53,657 nt of DNA, taken from NCBI RefSeq assembly GCF_016612505.1, contig NZ_JAENRR010000033.1, positions 1 to 53,657 of the forward strand, given 5' to 3'. The position numbers were made by a program, and so were the translations under genes. Shown one piece after another: positions 43,622 to 52,076 of the stretch. The notes under the pieces are model-generated. The model searched no databases. It saw only the letters and a program-made list of their open reading frames with translations, and was not told where the DNA came from. The DNA comes from Carboxylicivirga marina (GTDB lineage Bacteria > Bacteroidota > Bacteroidia > Bacteroidales > Marinilabiliaceae). Position 1 is the first letter of the stretch; every line of letters begins with the position of its first letter.

Positions 43622-45121
43622 ATGAGATTAAATACCACAGTTATTTTAGCTGTTTTAGCTTTTAGCTTACTAGGCTTATCGTCATGTAGTAAGAGTGGTG
43701 GAGGCAGTGCTGTTTCTTCTGCAACAGGATGGGAATATAACAATCCTGACAATGGTGGATTTGAGTTTAAGTCGGGCTATGAGCAAGAAACCGGCCCTGG
43801 CCTAACATTTATTGAAGGTGGTACATTTATTATGGGCCGCGTTGAGCAAGATGTTCTTTACGAATGGAACAATGCACCACGCCGAGTTACAGTACCTTCA
43901 TTTTACATGGATCAAACAGAAGTAAGAAACATTGACTATTTAGAATACTTATTCTGGATACAACGTGTTTATGTTGATTACCCTGAAGTATACCGCAAGG
44001 CTTTGCCAGATACATTAGTATGGCGTCGTCCGATGGCTTACAACGAACCAATGGTTGAAAACTACTTACGTCACCCGGCATATGCTGAGTATCCAGTAGT
44101 AGGTGTAAGTCATGTTCAGGCACAAGATTATTGTAAATGGCGTACTGATCGTGTCAATGAAATGATCTTGATTGACGAAGGGGTTCTTGAGTTTGATGTA
44201 AATCAGATTGGAGAGAATAACTTCAATACAGAAGCATATTTATATGGTCAGTATGAAGGTATCCAGGGTAAAAACCCAATGGAAGATTTAAATCCAAATA
44301 ACGATACTCGTCGCGTAAGATGGGATGACGGTATATTATTACCACGCTATCGCCTCCCAACTGAAGCTGAGTGGGAATATGCGGCACTTGGTTTAATTGG
44401 TAACTCATATGATGAGCGCATGACAAATCGTCGTATCTACCCATGGGATGGACACATCACACGTAACGCCGACAAAAAAGAACGTGGAAAAATGATGGCC
44501 AACTTCGTAAGAGGTGGTGGTGACATGATGGGTATGGCTGGTAATCTTAATGATGGTGGTGATATTACTGTTAAAGTAAACTCATACTATCCTAATGATT
44601 ATGGCTTATATTGTATGGCTGGTAACGTTAACGAGTGGGTAGCTGATGTATATCGCCCATTATCATTCGAAGATGTAGAAGAATTCAGCCCATACCGTGG
44701 TAATGTATTTAAACAAAAAGTACTTGACGAAGAAGGCTACATTGTTGAAAAAGATAGCCTTGGTCGTATTCGTTACAGAAACGAAGAAGATAAAGACATC
44801 TTAAACCGTAAGAATTACCGCACAGCTGATAACCGTAACTTTGCCGATGGTGATGCTGTTTCAAATGCTGTTACCGGAAGCGACTGGAATGATGCAGATG
44901 CTAGTACAAGTACGATGTATGCTGGCTCACCAAACAGTAGCTTAGGTAGTTTAGTTTCTGACCGCTCACGTGTTTACAAAGGTGGTGGTTGGAGAGACCG
45001 CGCTTATTGGTTAGCACCAGGTGCTCGTCGTTACTTAGACGAAAGAGAAAGTCGCGATGACTTAGGATTCCGTTGTGCTATGACACGTGTAGGAAGCCCG
45101 GTAAATACATCGAAGAAATAA
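43622..45121 (+). CDS. gldJ: Gliding motility / type IX secretion lipoprotein GldJ
   Basis: A 499-residue outer-membrane lipoprotein essential for gliding and for type IX function in Flavobacterium. The lipobox GLSSC puts the lipidated Cys at 22. The rest is a formylglycine-generating-enzyme (SUMF1/FGE-sulfatase) fold: GLTFIEGGTFIMGR, RVTVPSFYMDQTEVRNIDYL, YRLPTEAEWEYAA, AGNVNEWVADVY, and the end GGWRDRAYWLAPGARRYLDE and LGFRCAMTR. GldJ is non-enzymatic in this fold. The longer frame from 43592 adds residues before the signal peptide, so the ATG at 43622 is chosen. It is divergent from porU and followed by a terminator and murF. Confidence 0.92.
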   Translation: MRLNTTVILAVLAFSLLGLSSCSKSGGGSAVSSATGWEYNNPDNGGFEFKSGYEQETGPGLTFIEGGTFIMGRVEQDVLYEWNNAPRRVTVPSFYMDQTEVRNIDYLEYLFWIQRVYVDYPEVYRKALPDTLVWRRPMAYNEPMVENYLRHPAYAEYPVVGVSHVQAQDYCKWRTDRVNEMILIDEGVLEFDVNQIGENNFNTEAYLYGQYEGIQGKNPMEDLNPNNDTRRVRWDDGILLPRYRLPTEAEWEYAALGLIGNSYDERMTNRRIYPWDGHITRNADKKERGKMMANFVRGGGDMMGMAGNLNDGGDITVKVNSYYPNDYGLYCMAGNVNEWVADVYRPLSFEDVEEFSPYRGNVFKQKVLDEEGYIVEKDSLGRIRYRNEEDKDILNRKNYRTADNRNFADGDAVSNAVTGSDWNDADASTSTMYAGSPNSSLGSLVSDRSRVYKGGGWRDRAYWLAPGARRYLDERESRDDLGFRCAMTRVGSPVNTSKK

Positions 45122-45141
45122 TTCTTTTAGCAGATAATCTC

Positions 45142-45175
45142 AAGAGGCTAACTTTGTAAGTTAGCCTCTTTTTTT
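45142..45175 (+). terminator. Terminator of gldJ
   Basis: AAGAGGCTAAC (45142-45152) and GTTAGCCTCTT (45160-45170) form an 11-base perfect stem with a 7-base loop, followed by T residues. It lies 21 bases after the gldJ stop. Its loop and T tract also contain the murF promoter elements. Confidence 0.9.
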
Positions 45176-45182
45176 ATTTTTG
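45153..45182 (+). promoter_or_regulatory. murF promoter embedded in the gldJ terminator
   Basis: TTTG at 45153-45156, in the terminator loop, an 18-base spacer, and TATTTTTG at 45175-45182 make a near-consensus Bacteroidetes promoter. murF starts 36 bases downstream. Confidence 0.6.
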
Positions 45183-45217
45183 CTTTTGATTAATAAATAT
45201 TCCTAAATCATTCTACC

Positions 45218-46516
45218 ATGAGCCAAATAGCAACAATCCACAAAGCATTTCTTTCTTCAAGTGGTGTGTCAACAGATAGCCGACAGGTTAATACTGGTGT
45301 TATCTTTTTTGCACTTAAAGGGGGGAATTTCGATGGCAATAAGTACGTCAAAGAAGTGATGGATAATGGTGCTTCATTTGCTGTGGCCGATGACATTTCG
45401 TTACAAAGTATTAAAAACGTTTTTGTGGTTGATGATGTACTAACAACTCTGCAAGAACTGGCTACATATCACAGAAGGCATTTAGGGCTTCCGCTAATAG
45501 CAATAACAGGTACAAATGGCAAAACAACTACGAAGGAATTAGTCGCCGCAGTTGTAAGTAGAAAGTATAAAACAAAAGCAACCATTGGCAACTTCAACAA
45601 CCACATTGGTGTGCCTCTCACGCTTTTAAGCATGGATAAATCCATTGAATTAGGAATTGTTGAAATGGGCGCCAATCACATTGGTGAAATTGAATTACTT
45701 TGCAATATTGCAGAACCTGATTATGGCATGATAACCAATGTTGGTAAAGCTCACCTTGAGGGATTTGGATCTTTTGAGGGGGTAAAAACGGCCAAAGGTG
45801 AAATGTATCAATACCTTCAGAAACATAACGGCCAACTATTTATCAACCATGACAATGAACACCTCAAAGAGATGGCCAAAGGCATCGGTAACAGAATTGA
45901 ATATGGTCTTACAAATGGCGTTGTCACCGGGGATATTAATTGCAACAACCCGTTTATTACCATCAATTGGAAAGCCGGTAAAGAGTCAATCCAAACAGTA
46001 AAAACCAATTTAATTGGAGCTTATAATCTTGAAAATATCCTTTCTGCCATCTGTATTGGATATAGCCTGGCGGTAGATGTTGATGATATAAATGCTGCCA
46101 TTGAAGAGTATAAACCTACCAATAACCGCTCTCAGTTGATTCAATCAACATCTAATAAAATTATTATGGATGCCTATAATGCTAATCCTTCGAGCATGCA
46201 AGTAGCTATTCAGAATTTTTCGAGCATGGAAGCTCCCAATAAAGTGCTAATATTGGGCGGCATGAAAGAAATGGGCGACGACTGCCAAAAAGAACATCAA
46301 AAGCTAGTTCAGCTAATTGAGCAGCAAACCTTCTCAGCCATCTATCTTATCGGACCTGAGTTTGAGAACTTACTCAACTCTAAACCAAAACTTTTACATT
46401 TTAAAACGAATACCTCTTTAATAGATGAACTAAAAGCTAATCCAATTAAAAATTCGACCATCCTTATAAAAGGTAGCAGGAGCAATAAACTGGAAGAATT
46501 ACTTGAGTATGTCTAA
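45218..46516 (+). CDS. murF: UDP-N-acetylmuramoyl-tripeptide--D-alanyl-D-alanine ligase
   Basis: A 432-residue Mur ligase that adds D-Ala-D-Ala to UDP-MurNAc-tripeptide, the last cytoplasmic step of the peptidoglycan precursor. The N-terminal domain has STDSRQVNTGVIFFALKG. The ATP site is TGTNGKTTTKELV (98-104), followed by NFNNHIGVPLTLL, IVEMGANHIGEI and NVGKAHLEGFGSFEGV. The C-terminal domain has IMDAYNANPSSM and LGGMKEMGDD. It is not in a division cluster, as is common in this phylum. Its stop overlaps the stop of the convergent glycosyltransferase gene by 3 bases. Confidence 0.96.
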   Translation: MSQIATIHKAFLSSSGVSTDSRQVNTGVIFFALKGGNFDGNKYVKEVMDNGASFAVADDISLQSIKNVFVVDDVLTTLQELATYHRRHLGLPLIAITGTNGKTTTKELVAAVVSRKYKTKATIGNFNNHIGVPLTLLSMDKSIELGIVEMGANHIGEIELLCNIAEPDYGMITNVGKAHLEGFGSFEGVKTAKGEMYQYLQKHNGQLFINHDNEHLKEMAKGIGNRIEYGLTNGVVTGDINCNNPFITINWKAGKESIQTVKTNLIGAYNLENILSAICIGYSLAVDVDDINAAIEEYKPTNNRSQLIQSTSNKIIMDAYNANPSSMQVAIQNFSSMEAPNKVLILGGMKEMGDDCQKEHQKLVQLIEQQTFSAIYLIGPEFENLLNSKPKLLHFKTNTSLIDELKANPIKNSTILIKGSRSNKLEELLEYV

Positions 46517-47547
46517 TGAAGATTAAAATGCTTTAGTTCGCTGAACTTACGAAGTCCTTTCACATAAAATGCCCAAATGACACTTTGCGGGTACATTTCA
46601 TTGTGTTCACGTTTAACACACAAAGAGAGCTGTTGTTTTCTTTTTTGAAACACTTGAGATAATTGGCTATAAAAACTAAAATGAGCCTTTAAAACAGCTG
46701 CAAAATGTTTAAATTCTCCTTTTAAAACAAAATGAATTCCGGCAACACCATCCAATACCATTCTGATAAAAAGAATCAAGAACAGTTTGTTAGACGGAAG
46801 GTTTTTAACCAACATCAGCAAATTGTTTCTGAAGTTAAGAAATGTTTTGCGGACATTTAATTGACTAAGAGTGGCTCCCCCAACATGCAATACTTCAGAA
46901 GATGGAAAAACCAGTATTTTATGCCCCATATTCTTAATACGCCAGCACAAATCTATCTCTTCCATATGTGCAAAGAAAGACTCGTCTAAACCACCTGATT
47001 GATGATACAGATTGGCACGAATCATGAGCGCAGCTCCTGTAGCCCAGAATACTGGAATAGGTTCATTGTATTGTCCTGTATCTTGCTCAATGTTATCAAG
47101 TATACGACCACGACAAAAAGGATAACCAAAAACATCTATATATCCGCCAGATGCACCTGCATATTCAAATTTATCGGGCGACTTGTAGTCTCTTACCTTT
47201 GGCATACATGCTCCCAGGGAAGCATCTTCATCCATTCGGTTAATCAAAGGAGATAACCAACCTGGTTCTGGCGCCACATCGCTATTCAAAAGAACAAAAT
47301 AATCAGCTTCAATTTGCTCTAATGCCTTGTTATACCCACCTGCAAAACCATAATTATCATCCAATTGAACAATCCTTATGGCCGGAAAATTTTCTTTCAA
47401 ATAGCTAACACTATCGTCTGCTGAAAAATTATCAGCTACAATAATCTCAACACCTTTATGCTGCGAATTTTCGATAACTACAGGTAAAAACTTTTCGAGC
47501 AATGCTCTGCCGTTCCAGTTAAGTATGACAACTGCCGTTTTTGACAT
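46513..47547 (-). CDS. Family 2 glycosyltransferase
   Basis: A 344-residue GT2 enzyme with the nucleotide-sugar fold: VVILNWNGRALLEKFLP, IIVADNFSADDSV, the DxD-like NSDVAPEPGWL, and the acceptor-side GGLDESFFAHMEEIDLCWRI, typical of rhamnosyl/mannosyl transferases of the RfbF-WbbL branch. The C-terminal third has hydrophobic stretches that may touch the membrane. It begins a minus-strand run of envelope genes, 12 bases after the acyltransferase gene. It probably builds a surface polysaccharide or lipooligosaccharide; donor and acceptor are unknown. Confidence 0.92.
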   Translation of the reverse strand: MSKTAVVILNWNGRALLEKFLPVVIENSQHKGVEIIVADNFSADDSVSYLKENFPAIRIVQLDDNYGFAGGYNKALEQIEADYFVLLNSDVAPEPGWLSPLINRMDEDASLGACMPKVRDYKSPDKFEYAGASGGYIDVFGYPFCRGRILDNIEQDTGQYNEPIPVFWATGAALMIRANLYHQSGGLDESFFAHMEEIDLCWRIKNMGHKILVFPSSEVLHVGGATLSQLNVRKTFLNFRNNLLMLVKNLPSNKLFLILFIRMVLDGVAGIHFVLKGEFKHFAAVLKAHFSFYSQLSQVFQKRKQQLSLCVKREHNEMYPQSVIWAFYVKGLRKFSELKHFNLH

Positions 47548-47559
47548 TTCAGCTTATTA

Positions 47560-48447
47560 TTAATTTGTCTTTATTTCACGTTCCTCCGAATACTTCCATC
47601 GCTTATGCGACCACAACCAATCTTCAGGGCGTTCGCGAATAATCTCTTCCAGGCACTTCAGGTGAATTTCCGTTATCTCATTATCAGCCGTCAACTCGGG
47701 CTTCTCCACTAATGGAATCACTTCAATTTGGTAATATCCTCTTTTAATGCGTGACATTTTAAGAAAAACAACTGGTGCTTTTAAGGACTTAGCCATTTTC
47801 TCAGGTCCCAGCAATACTGCCGTGTTCTGATTGAGAAATTTGGTCCAGTATTGTATTTTGTTTTTATCTGGCGACTGATCAGCTATTAAACCAATTAAAA
47901 AGCGTTGATCTTTTCGCTTAAGCTTCACAATTTCGCGCATTGTATCACGCATTGTAAAATTCAAATTTCCCCATTTCTCCCTTAGCTTAAGCATGTACTT
48001 ATCAAACTCAACATTCACCAAGGGGCGATAAGTGGCGCAACATAAATGCTTGGTATGAAGATTTAAGGAAGGCACCCATTCCCAACAGGCGTAATGTCCC
48101 ATCACACCAACAACATCCTTTCCCGCTTCGGCATGCTTATCTAAATACTCTGCATTCTTGACTTTTACCCTTTTGCGCATTTGCTTTTCGCTTATTGACT
48201 GCAACTTAATGGTTTCAATTAACGAATCGCAAAAACCGCGATAAAACTTAAGGCGAATATCTCGCAACTCTTCTTTTGACTTTTCAGGAAAAGAATAGCT
48301 TAAATTCTCGTTGATAACATGCCTGCGATACCCAATTAATCGAATGAAATGATATAATACATTTGAAAACAGATAAAGCATAAAGAAAGGCTGTAAACTA
48401 AACAACCATAAAAAACCCAGAGCTATATAATTACCTACTTTTTGCAT
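47560..48447 (-). CDS. LpxL/HtrB-family lysophospholipid (lipid A) acyltransferase
   Basis: A 295-residue inner-membrane enzyme of the LpxL/LpxM family that adds a secondary acyl chain to lipid A. An N-terminal hydrophobic segment (about 7-30) anchors it. The catalytic H-x4-E pair is His118 and Glu123 in GHYACWEW, and LIADQSPDKNKIQYWTKFL and the later VVFLKMSRIKRGYY match later family blocks. The C-terminal ERPEDWLWSHKRWK, with EDWLW before HKRWK, is characteristic. It lies between the glycosyltransferase and the inositol monophosphatase family gene, 5 bases from the latter. Confidence 0.9.
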   Translation of the reverse strand: MQKVGNYIALGFLWLFSLQPFFMLYLFSNVLYHFIRLIGYRRHVINENLSYSFPEKSKEELRDIRLKFYRGFCDSLIETIKLQSISEKQMRKRVKVKNAEYLDKHAEAGKDVVGVMGHYACWEWVPSLNLHTKHLCCATYRPLVNVEFDKYMLKLREKWGNLNFTMRDTMREIVKLKRKDQRFLIGLIADQSPDKNKIQYWTKFLNQNTAVLLGPEKMAKSLKAPVVFLKMSRIKRGYYQIEVIPLVEKPELTADNEITEIHLKCLEEIIRERPEDWLWSHKRWKYSEEREIKTN

Positions 48448-48452
48448 AATTA

Positions 48453-49241
48453 CTAATTCATTATATCATTAATGATTCCTTTAAATTCATTGAAAGTTGC
48501 TTTGTTTGTGGCTATAATCTCTTGCCCAAAAAGAAAATTATCTCCCCCATTAAAATCACAAACTGCACCACCTGCCTGTTTAATAATAAATACGCCTGCG
48601 GCAACATCCCATGGCTTTAGATTGTATTCATAAAAAGAATCAAATCGTCCACAAGCCACATAAGCTAAATCGGTCGCTGCCGAACCTAAGCGACGCAAAC
48701 CACGCGAATGCTCCATAAAATACCTAATAGAATTCATAAACCCATCTAAGCGATCATAATTGGAATAAGGAAAACCCGTGGCGATTAAACTGTTCTTAAT
48801 ATTTTTTGTATCAGAAACACAAATTTCATGACCATTTAGATACGCCGGAGAACCTTTATAAGCATAAAAACATTCGGCTAATCCCATTTCATAAATAACC
48901 CCCAGCACTAATTCCCCTTTTTCCTGCAATGCAATACTTATGGCATAAGGTGCTAAACCATGGATAAAATTCGTTGTCCCATCAATGGGATCAATAATCC
49001 AATCAAACACCTCTCCTTTGATGTCTGACGTACCTTCTTCGGCAATAAATCCACTTTCAGGAATTAGTTCTTTGAGACCATTTACAATCTTTTGCTCAGC
49101 AGCTTTATCAACCTGGGTTACAAAATCGTTATCTCCCTTAATTTCTATATCAATGGCCGATTTCTGTTGTGATTCCTTAATAAAAGCTCCGGTTTGTCTG
49201 GCCAGTTCACATACTTTATTACAAACAATCTGATAATCCAT
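48453..49241 (-). CDS. Inositol monophosphatase family protein
   Basis: A 262-residue Mg2+-dependent, lithium-sensitive phosphatase fold. The metal-binding residues are in GFIAEEGTS, WIIDPIDGTTNFIHGLAPYA and WDVAAGVFIIKQAGG. The typical substrate is inositol-1-phosphate, but CysQ-type or other sugar phosphates are possible; the length and the GLRRLGSAATDLAYVACGRF block favour the SuhB/IMPase branch. It lies 6 bases from mtaB and 5 from the acyltransferase gene, so it is part of the same minus-strand run. Confidence 0.93.
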   Translation of the reverse strand: MDYQIVCNKVCELARQTGAFIKESQQKSAIDIEIKGDNDFVTQVDKAAEQKIVNGLKELIPESGFIAEEGTSDIKGEVFDWIIDPIDGTTNFIHGLAPYAISIALQEKGELVLGVIYEMGLAECFYAYKGSPAYLNGHEICVSDTKNIKNSLIATGFPYSNYDRLDGFMNSIRYFMEHSRGLRRLGSAATDLAYVACGRFDSFYEYNLKPWDVAAGVFIIKQAGGAVCDFNGGDNFLFGQEIIATNKATFNEFKGIINDIMN

Positions 49242-49247
49242 GATTAA

Positions 49248-50564
49248 TTAGATAAGTTTTCCCGCCATATTGAGGGTATTTAATGATAGATGTTTCAATT
49301 CAACCATTTCTATTGAGTTACTCAAATTATCTTGAAAAGGCACTTCTACTTTTATATAGTTGGATGTAAAACCATTAATCATCCCATCATGCTCGACCCC
49401 TTCAAATAACACTGGCATTTGTGTTCCAATAAACTGCTTATAGAAATGACGTGTTTTTTTGGCCGATAGCTCATGTAATAATTTACTTCTTTCTTTTCGT
49501 TCTGGTATTGGAACTACTTCCTCTATTTTCAAAGCTTGAGTATTCGGTCGCTCTGAGTAAGTAAATACATGTAGCTGCGAAATGTCCAAATCTGCTAAAA
49601 ACTGATGTGTAGTCTGAAAATCAGATGCAGATTCTCCTCTGACACCAACGATTACATCAACACCAATAAAAGCATCAGGAATCAATTCTTTAATTCGTTC
49701 AATTTTCGATCGAAAAAGATTTGTATCATACTTCCGCTTCATCAGCTTTAGCACCTTATCAGAACCCGACTGCAAGGGAATATGAAAGTGCGGCATAAAT
49801 TTCGTCGACTGAGCTACAAATTGAATAATCTCATCGGTTAATAAATTGGGCTCAATGGATGAGATACGAAATCGCTCGATTCCAATGACTTTTTCCAGCG
49901 CCTGAATCAACTCAAAAAACGATTCATTAGTAGCATTACCAAAATCACCAATATTTACACCTGTTAAGATAATTTCTTTTGCACCTCCACTAGCGGCTTC
50001 CTCAGCTTGCTTTACTGTATTTGAAATACTATCACTTCGACTCCTTCCTCGAGCAAACGGAATGGTACAATAACTACAAAAGTAATCGCAACCGTCTTGC
50101 ACTTTTAAGAAGCAACGCGTACGATCACCAAATGAGTACGAAGGTTTAAACTCTTTGTTTTTACCTATCTGACCAGCATGAATTTCGGCCTTATCTGTTT
50201 TCTTGAAATCTTCGATGTATTGCAGTATGTCAAACTTTTCATTTGAACCCAACACTAAATCAACTCCCTCAATATTTGAAACATCATCAGGCTTGAGCTG
50301 GGCAAAACAGCCGGTTACTACAATAAAAGCATTCGGATTTTGTTTAATGGCTTTTCGAATAACCTGCCTGCATTTTTTGTCGGCCAACTCGGTTACCGAA
50401 CAGGTATTAAACAAATAAACATCAGCTGGTTCTGAAATATCAACCTTTGCAAACCCCGCCTCTATCATGGTACGCGCCACGGTTGATGTTTCGCTAAAAT
50501 TTAGCTTACATCCAAAAGTGTGAAACGCAACCTTCTTATTTTCAAAAACCGAAATATCAATCAT
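49248..50564 (-). CDS. mtaB: tRNA (N6-L-threonylcarbamoyladenosine(37)-C2)-methylthiotransferase MtaB
   Basis: A 438-residue radical-SAM methylthiotransferase that converts t6A37 to ms2t6A37 in tRNAs decoding ANN codons. The N-terminal UPF0004 domain has FHTFGCKLNFSETSTV and the cluster Cys residues in NTCSVTELADKKCRQ and VTGCFAQLKP. The radical SAM motif is DGCDYFCSYC. A C-terminal TRAM domain is probably included (VLFEGVEHDGMINGFTSNYI). The ATG at 50564 (MIDISVFE) gives the family-length N-terminus and is preferred to the frame-opening ATG at 50588. Confidence 0.93.
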   Translation of the reverse strand: MIDISVFENKKVAFHTFGCKLNFSETSTVARTMIEAGFAKVDISEPADVYLFNTCSVTELADKKCRQVIRKAIKQNPNAFIVVTGCFAQLKPDDVSNIEGVDLVLGSNEKFDILQYIEDFKKTDKAEIHAGQIGKNKEFKPSYSFGDRTRCFLKVQDGCDYFCSYCTIPFARGRSRSDSISNTVKQAEEAASGGAKEIILTGVNIGDFGNATNESFFELIQALEKVIGIERFRISSIEPNLLTDEIIQFVAQSTKFMPHFHIPLQSGSDKVLKLMKRKYDTNLFRSKIERIKELIPDAFIGVDVIVGVRGESASDFQTTHQFLADLDISQLHVFTYSERPNTQALKIEEVVPIPERKERSKLLHELSAKKTRHFYKQFIGTQMPVLFEGVEHDGMINGFTSNYIKVEVPFQDNLSNSIEMVELKHLSLNTLNMAGKLI

Positions 50565-50592
50565 TACAATACATAAAATAAAGTGCAAAGGT

Positions 50593-50631
50593 AAAAAAAA
50601 GCTATCAGCTGAAAACCTTCAGCTAATAGCT
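50593..50631 (-). terminator. Terminator of phoH
   Basis: AGCTAT (50600-50605) and AGCTGAA (50607-50613) pair with TTCAGCT (50618-50624) and ATAGCT (50626-50631) with one mismatch and a 4-base loop. On the minus strand the hairpin is followed by eight T residues. It lies 54 bases after the phoH stop. Confidence 0.85.
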
Positions 50632-50684
50632 ATTGAAATTTCGTTTAACTTTTTAATGACAGCGTTAAATACTTTGTGCAACGC

Positions 50685-52001
50685 TTACAGTAGATCAGAA
50701 GCCAATTCAGCCAGATAACTGCGCTCACCTTTAACTAAATTAACATGAGCAAATAAATCCTGCCCCTTCATTTTATCGGTCAAATAAGCCAAGCCATTGG
50801 ATTGCATATCCAAATACGGCGAATCAATCTGTTGTACATCGCCTGTAAAAACCATTTTAGTTCCTTCGCCGGCACGTGTTATAATGGTTTTTACTTCATG
50901 AGGCGTAAGGTTTTGTGCTTCATCCACAATGAAAAAGGCATCTGATAAACTACGTCCACGAATATATGCTAATGGAGTAATAATAAGTTGCTCATTCTTT
51001 AGCATTTCATCCAAATTATTAACCTCACGACTGGTAGCCTTAAAGCGACTTTTAATAACTCCCAGATTGTCAAATAAAGGCTGCATATAAGGCCCTATCT
51101 TTTCATTAACATCACCCGGTAAAAATCCTAAATCGCGATTAGCCAGTGCCACAATCGGTCGTGCCAATAATATTTGCCTGTATTGCTTATGCTGCTGCAA
51201 GGCTGCTGCCAGCGCTAATAAAGTTTTACCAGTACCCGCTTTTCCTGATAATGAAACCAGTTTAATATCCGGATTAAGCAATGCATTTAATGAAAAGGTT
51301 TGCTCAGCATTTCGAGGTTCAATTCCATAGGCGCCATGTTTCTCTACTCGTCTTATAAGTCCCGATACTGAATCGTTGTGCGCCAGCACTGATTGATTTC
51401 CATTCCTCAGTATAAAATACTGATTAGCTGGCAAATCTTTCATCGGAAATTCATCAATCGGGATACCCTGATGCTGATACAAGGCTTCAATTTGATTGCC
51501 ATCAAAATCTTCATGTATTTCTACACCTTTATCAAGAATATCAATATCCTTAACTTTATCATTTTCGTAATCCTCAGAAGCTACGCCTAATGATTTTGCC
51601 TTAAGTCGCAAATTGATATCCTTGGTAATTAAAACAGTTTGGCGTCTTTTAAATTTCTCCTGTACATGTAAAGCAATGGCCAGTATTCGATGGTCAGATG
51701 TATTTTCGCTAAACGATTCTTTCATTACTTCAGGAGTGGGTTTTCCGGTGGCCACAAAAAGCTTTCCTTTTTTTGCACCAAGTGGTATCCCTTCATTAAA
51801 GGCCTTTTCACCTGCCATCTTATCCATTTCGCGGGCAAATTCGCGTGCCTGAAAATTAATGAGATCGTTACCTTTTTTAAATCTATCCAGTTCCTCTAAC
51901 ACAACTATCGGAATTATCACATCATTTTCCTCAAAGTTGTAGATACATTTGTGGTCGTGTAAAAGAACGTTTGTGTCAAGAATAAATAGTTTTTTAGCCA
52001 T
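50685..52001 (-). CDS. PhoH family protein with N-terminal PIN domain
   Basis: A 438-residue PIN-PhoH fusion (PhoH2 type), linked to RNA unwinding and cleavage. The PIN domain has FILDTNVLLHD, VLEELDRFKKG and LITKDINLRLKAKSLG with its acidic residues. The PhoH ATPase has SLSGKAGTGKTLLALAAAL (Walker A), DEAQNLTPHEVKTIITRAG (Walker B region) and the end QIDSPYLDMQSNGL. It is divergent from folC and stands alone with its own terminator. The precise role in the cell is unclear; stress-related RNA turnover is the usual suggestion. Confidence 0.94.
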   Translation of the reverse strand: MAKKLFILDTNVLLHDHKCIYNFEENDVIIPIVVLEELDRFKKGNDLINFQAREFAREMDKMAGEKAFNEGIPLGAKKGKLFVATGKPTPEVMKESFSENTSDHRILAIALHVQEKFKRRQTVLITKDINLRLKAKSLGVASEDYENDKVKDIDILDKGVEIHEDFDGNQIEALYQHQGIPIDEFPMKDLPANQYFILRNGNQSVLAHNDSVSGLIRRVEKHGAYGIEPRNAEQTFSLNALLNPDIKLVSLSGKAGTGKTLLALAAALQQHKQYRQILLARPIVALANRDLGFLPGDVNEKIGPYMQPLFDNLGVIKSRFKATSREVNNLDEMLKNEQLIITPLAYIRGRSLSDAFFIVDEAQNLTPHEVKTIITRAGEGTKMVFTGDVQQIDSPYLDMQSNGLAYLTDKMKGQDLFAHVNLVKGERSYLAELASDLL

Positions 52002-52064
52002 AAGGTACGGTTTTGTTTATCTTAAAGATAGAGAAAAAAAAGTCGCATAAACCAGAATATGATA

Positions 52065-52072
52065 TAATTTTG
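52065..52072 (+). promoter_or_regulatory. folC promoter -7 box, very close to the start codon
   Basis: TAATTTTG followed by CAC is an exact TAnnTTTG match that ends only 4 bases before the folC ATG. Transcription would begin at or next to the A of the ATG, giving a leaderless or nearly leaderless mRNA. Confidence 0.5.
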
Positions 52073-52076
52073 CACT

